Shown piece by piece: positions 7,510 through 7,610 of a stretch of DNA of 7,610 nt. The stretch lies in assembly GCA_003567805.1 (NCBI GenBank), contig PWYP01000090.1:1-7610 (forward strand). Reading direction: 5' to 3'. Source of the stretch: PVC group bacterium. GTDB taxonomy: Bacteria; Verrucomicrobiota; Kiritimatiellia; UBA8416. The translations under genes and the position numbers were made by a program. The notes below the pieces were generated by a model. That model was given only the letters and a program-made list of their open reading frames with translations, did no database searches and was not told the DNA's origin. Numbering within the stretch: the stretch's first letter is position 1; each line of letters starts with the position of its first letter.

Positions 7510-7532
7510 GCGGCGATAAAAATCGCCGCTTT
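7510..7532 (+). terminator. GC-rich perfect hairpin: terminator or extragenic palindrome
   Basis: GCGGCGAT (7510-7517) pairs perfectly with ATCGCCGC (7522-7529) around AAAA, followed by only three T residues. It sits about 100 bases past the rhamnosidase stop and could end the plus-strand operon, though the T-run is short. CTTTGG occurs on both sides of it (7501-7506 and 7529-7534) as a direct repeat. From memory, similar TTTGGAGTGCGGCG-stem-CGCCGCTTTGG elements are scattered between genes in Verrucomicrobiota-type genomes, so it may instead be a copy of such a family. Only one copy is visible here. Confidence 0.45.
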
Positions 7533-7610
7533 GGGATTGCGCGGAGCGCGGGGGCGGAGATGCACTGAGCGGGTTGATTGATTGGAAGTGTGTTGGCTTG
7601 TGGCGAGGGC

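Larger units (their letters stand above)
7408..7610. other. 3' flank of the rhamnosidase gene
   Basis: No gene is visible in these 203 bases. The first hundred are AT-rich and contain a 9-bp hairpin. The last hundred are G-rich and contain a perfect 8-bp GC-rich hairpin at 7510-7529, then GCGC-GGA-GCGC. If TGA were read through at 7405-7407, the frame would reach TAA at 7438-7440. Confidence 0.5.

Noticed and set aside
1..7610. CRISPR array, tRNA, rRNA, insertion sequence or phage genes
   Set aside because: I saw no regularly spaced repeats, no tRNA-like cloverleaf, and no transposase- or integrase-like protein in any frame.

Overview
The window looks like part of a glycan-use locus from a heterotrophic bacterium with roughly balanced GC. 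It holds three glycoside hydrolases in a divergent layout: a GH42 beta-galactosidase on the minus strand (2425 to 368), and on the plus strand a large GH106-related putative glycosidase (2587-5664) followed three bases later by a compact GH78-type alpha-L-rhamnosidase (5668-7407). Shine-Dalgarno sites precede the genes, so a bacterial host is clear. The two plus-strand proteins resemble, from memory, families common in Lentisphaerota/Verrucomicrobiota and in Paenibacillus. The hairpin at 7510-7529 also recalls extragenic palindromes of the Verrucomicrobiota group. A PVC-group host is therefore my best guess, but it is not proven by the sequence.

Layout: 1-367 is non-coding 3' flank of the GH42 gene and carries two adjacent hairpins. 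2426-2586 is the divergent control region. It has a good minus-strand promoter (TTGTCA, 16 bp, TATTAT) whose -35 box lies in a near-palindromic ATTGACAAT, plus imperfect inverted repeats that could bind a regulator. 7408-7610 is 3' flank with two more hairpins, one of them a perfect 8-bp stem.

None of the three enzymes shows a signal peptide, so they probably act in the cytoplasm on imported oligosaccharides. Galactose-removing and rhamnose-removing activities together suggest a substrate containing both sugars, such as rhamnogalacturonan I or arabinogalactan fragments. No transporter, kinase or regulator is in view, so this is inference.

The most notable oddity is an in-frame TGA at 5743-5745 in the rhamnosidase. 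A well-placed ATG with a strong ribosome-binding site starts at 5668, and 25 sensible codons are followed by TGA, after which the same frame continues into the conserved enzyme. It is best read as a TGG-to-TGA nonsense change or a sequence error. Genuine recoding is less likely, since TGG codons are plentiful and TGA is otherwise seen only at gene ends.
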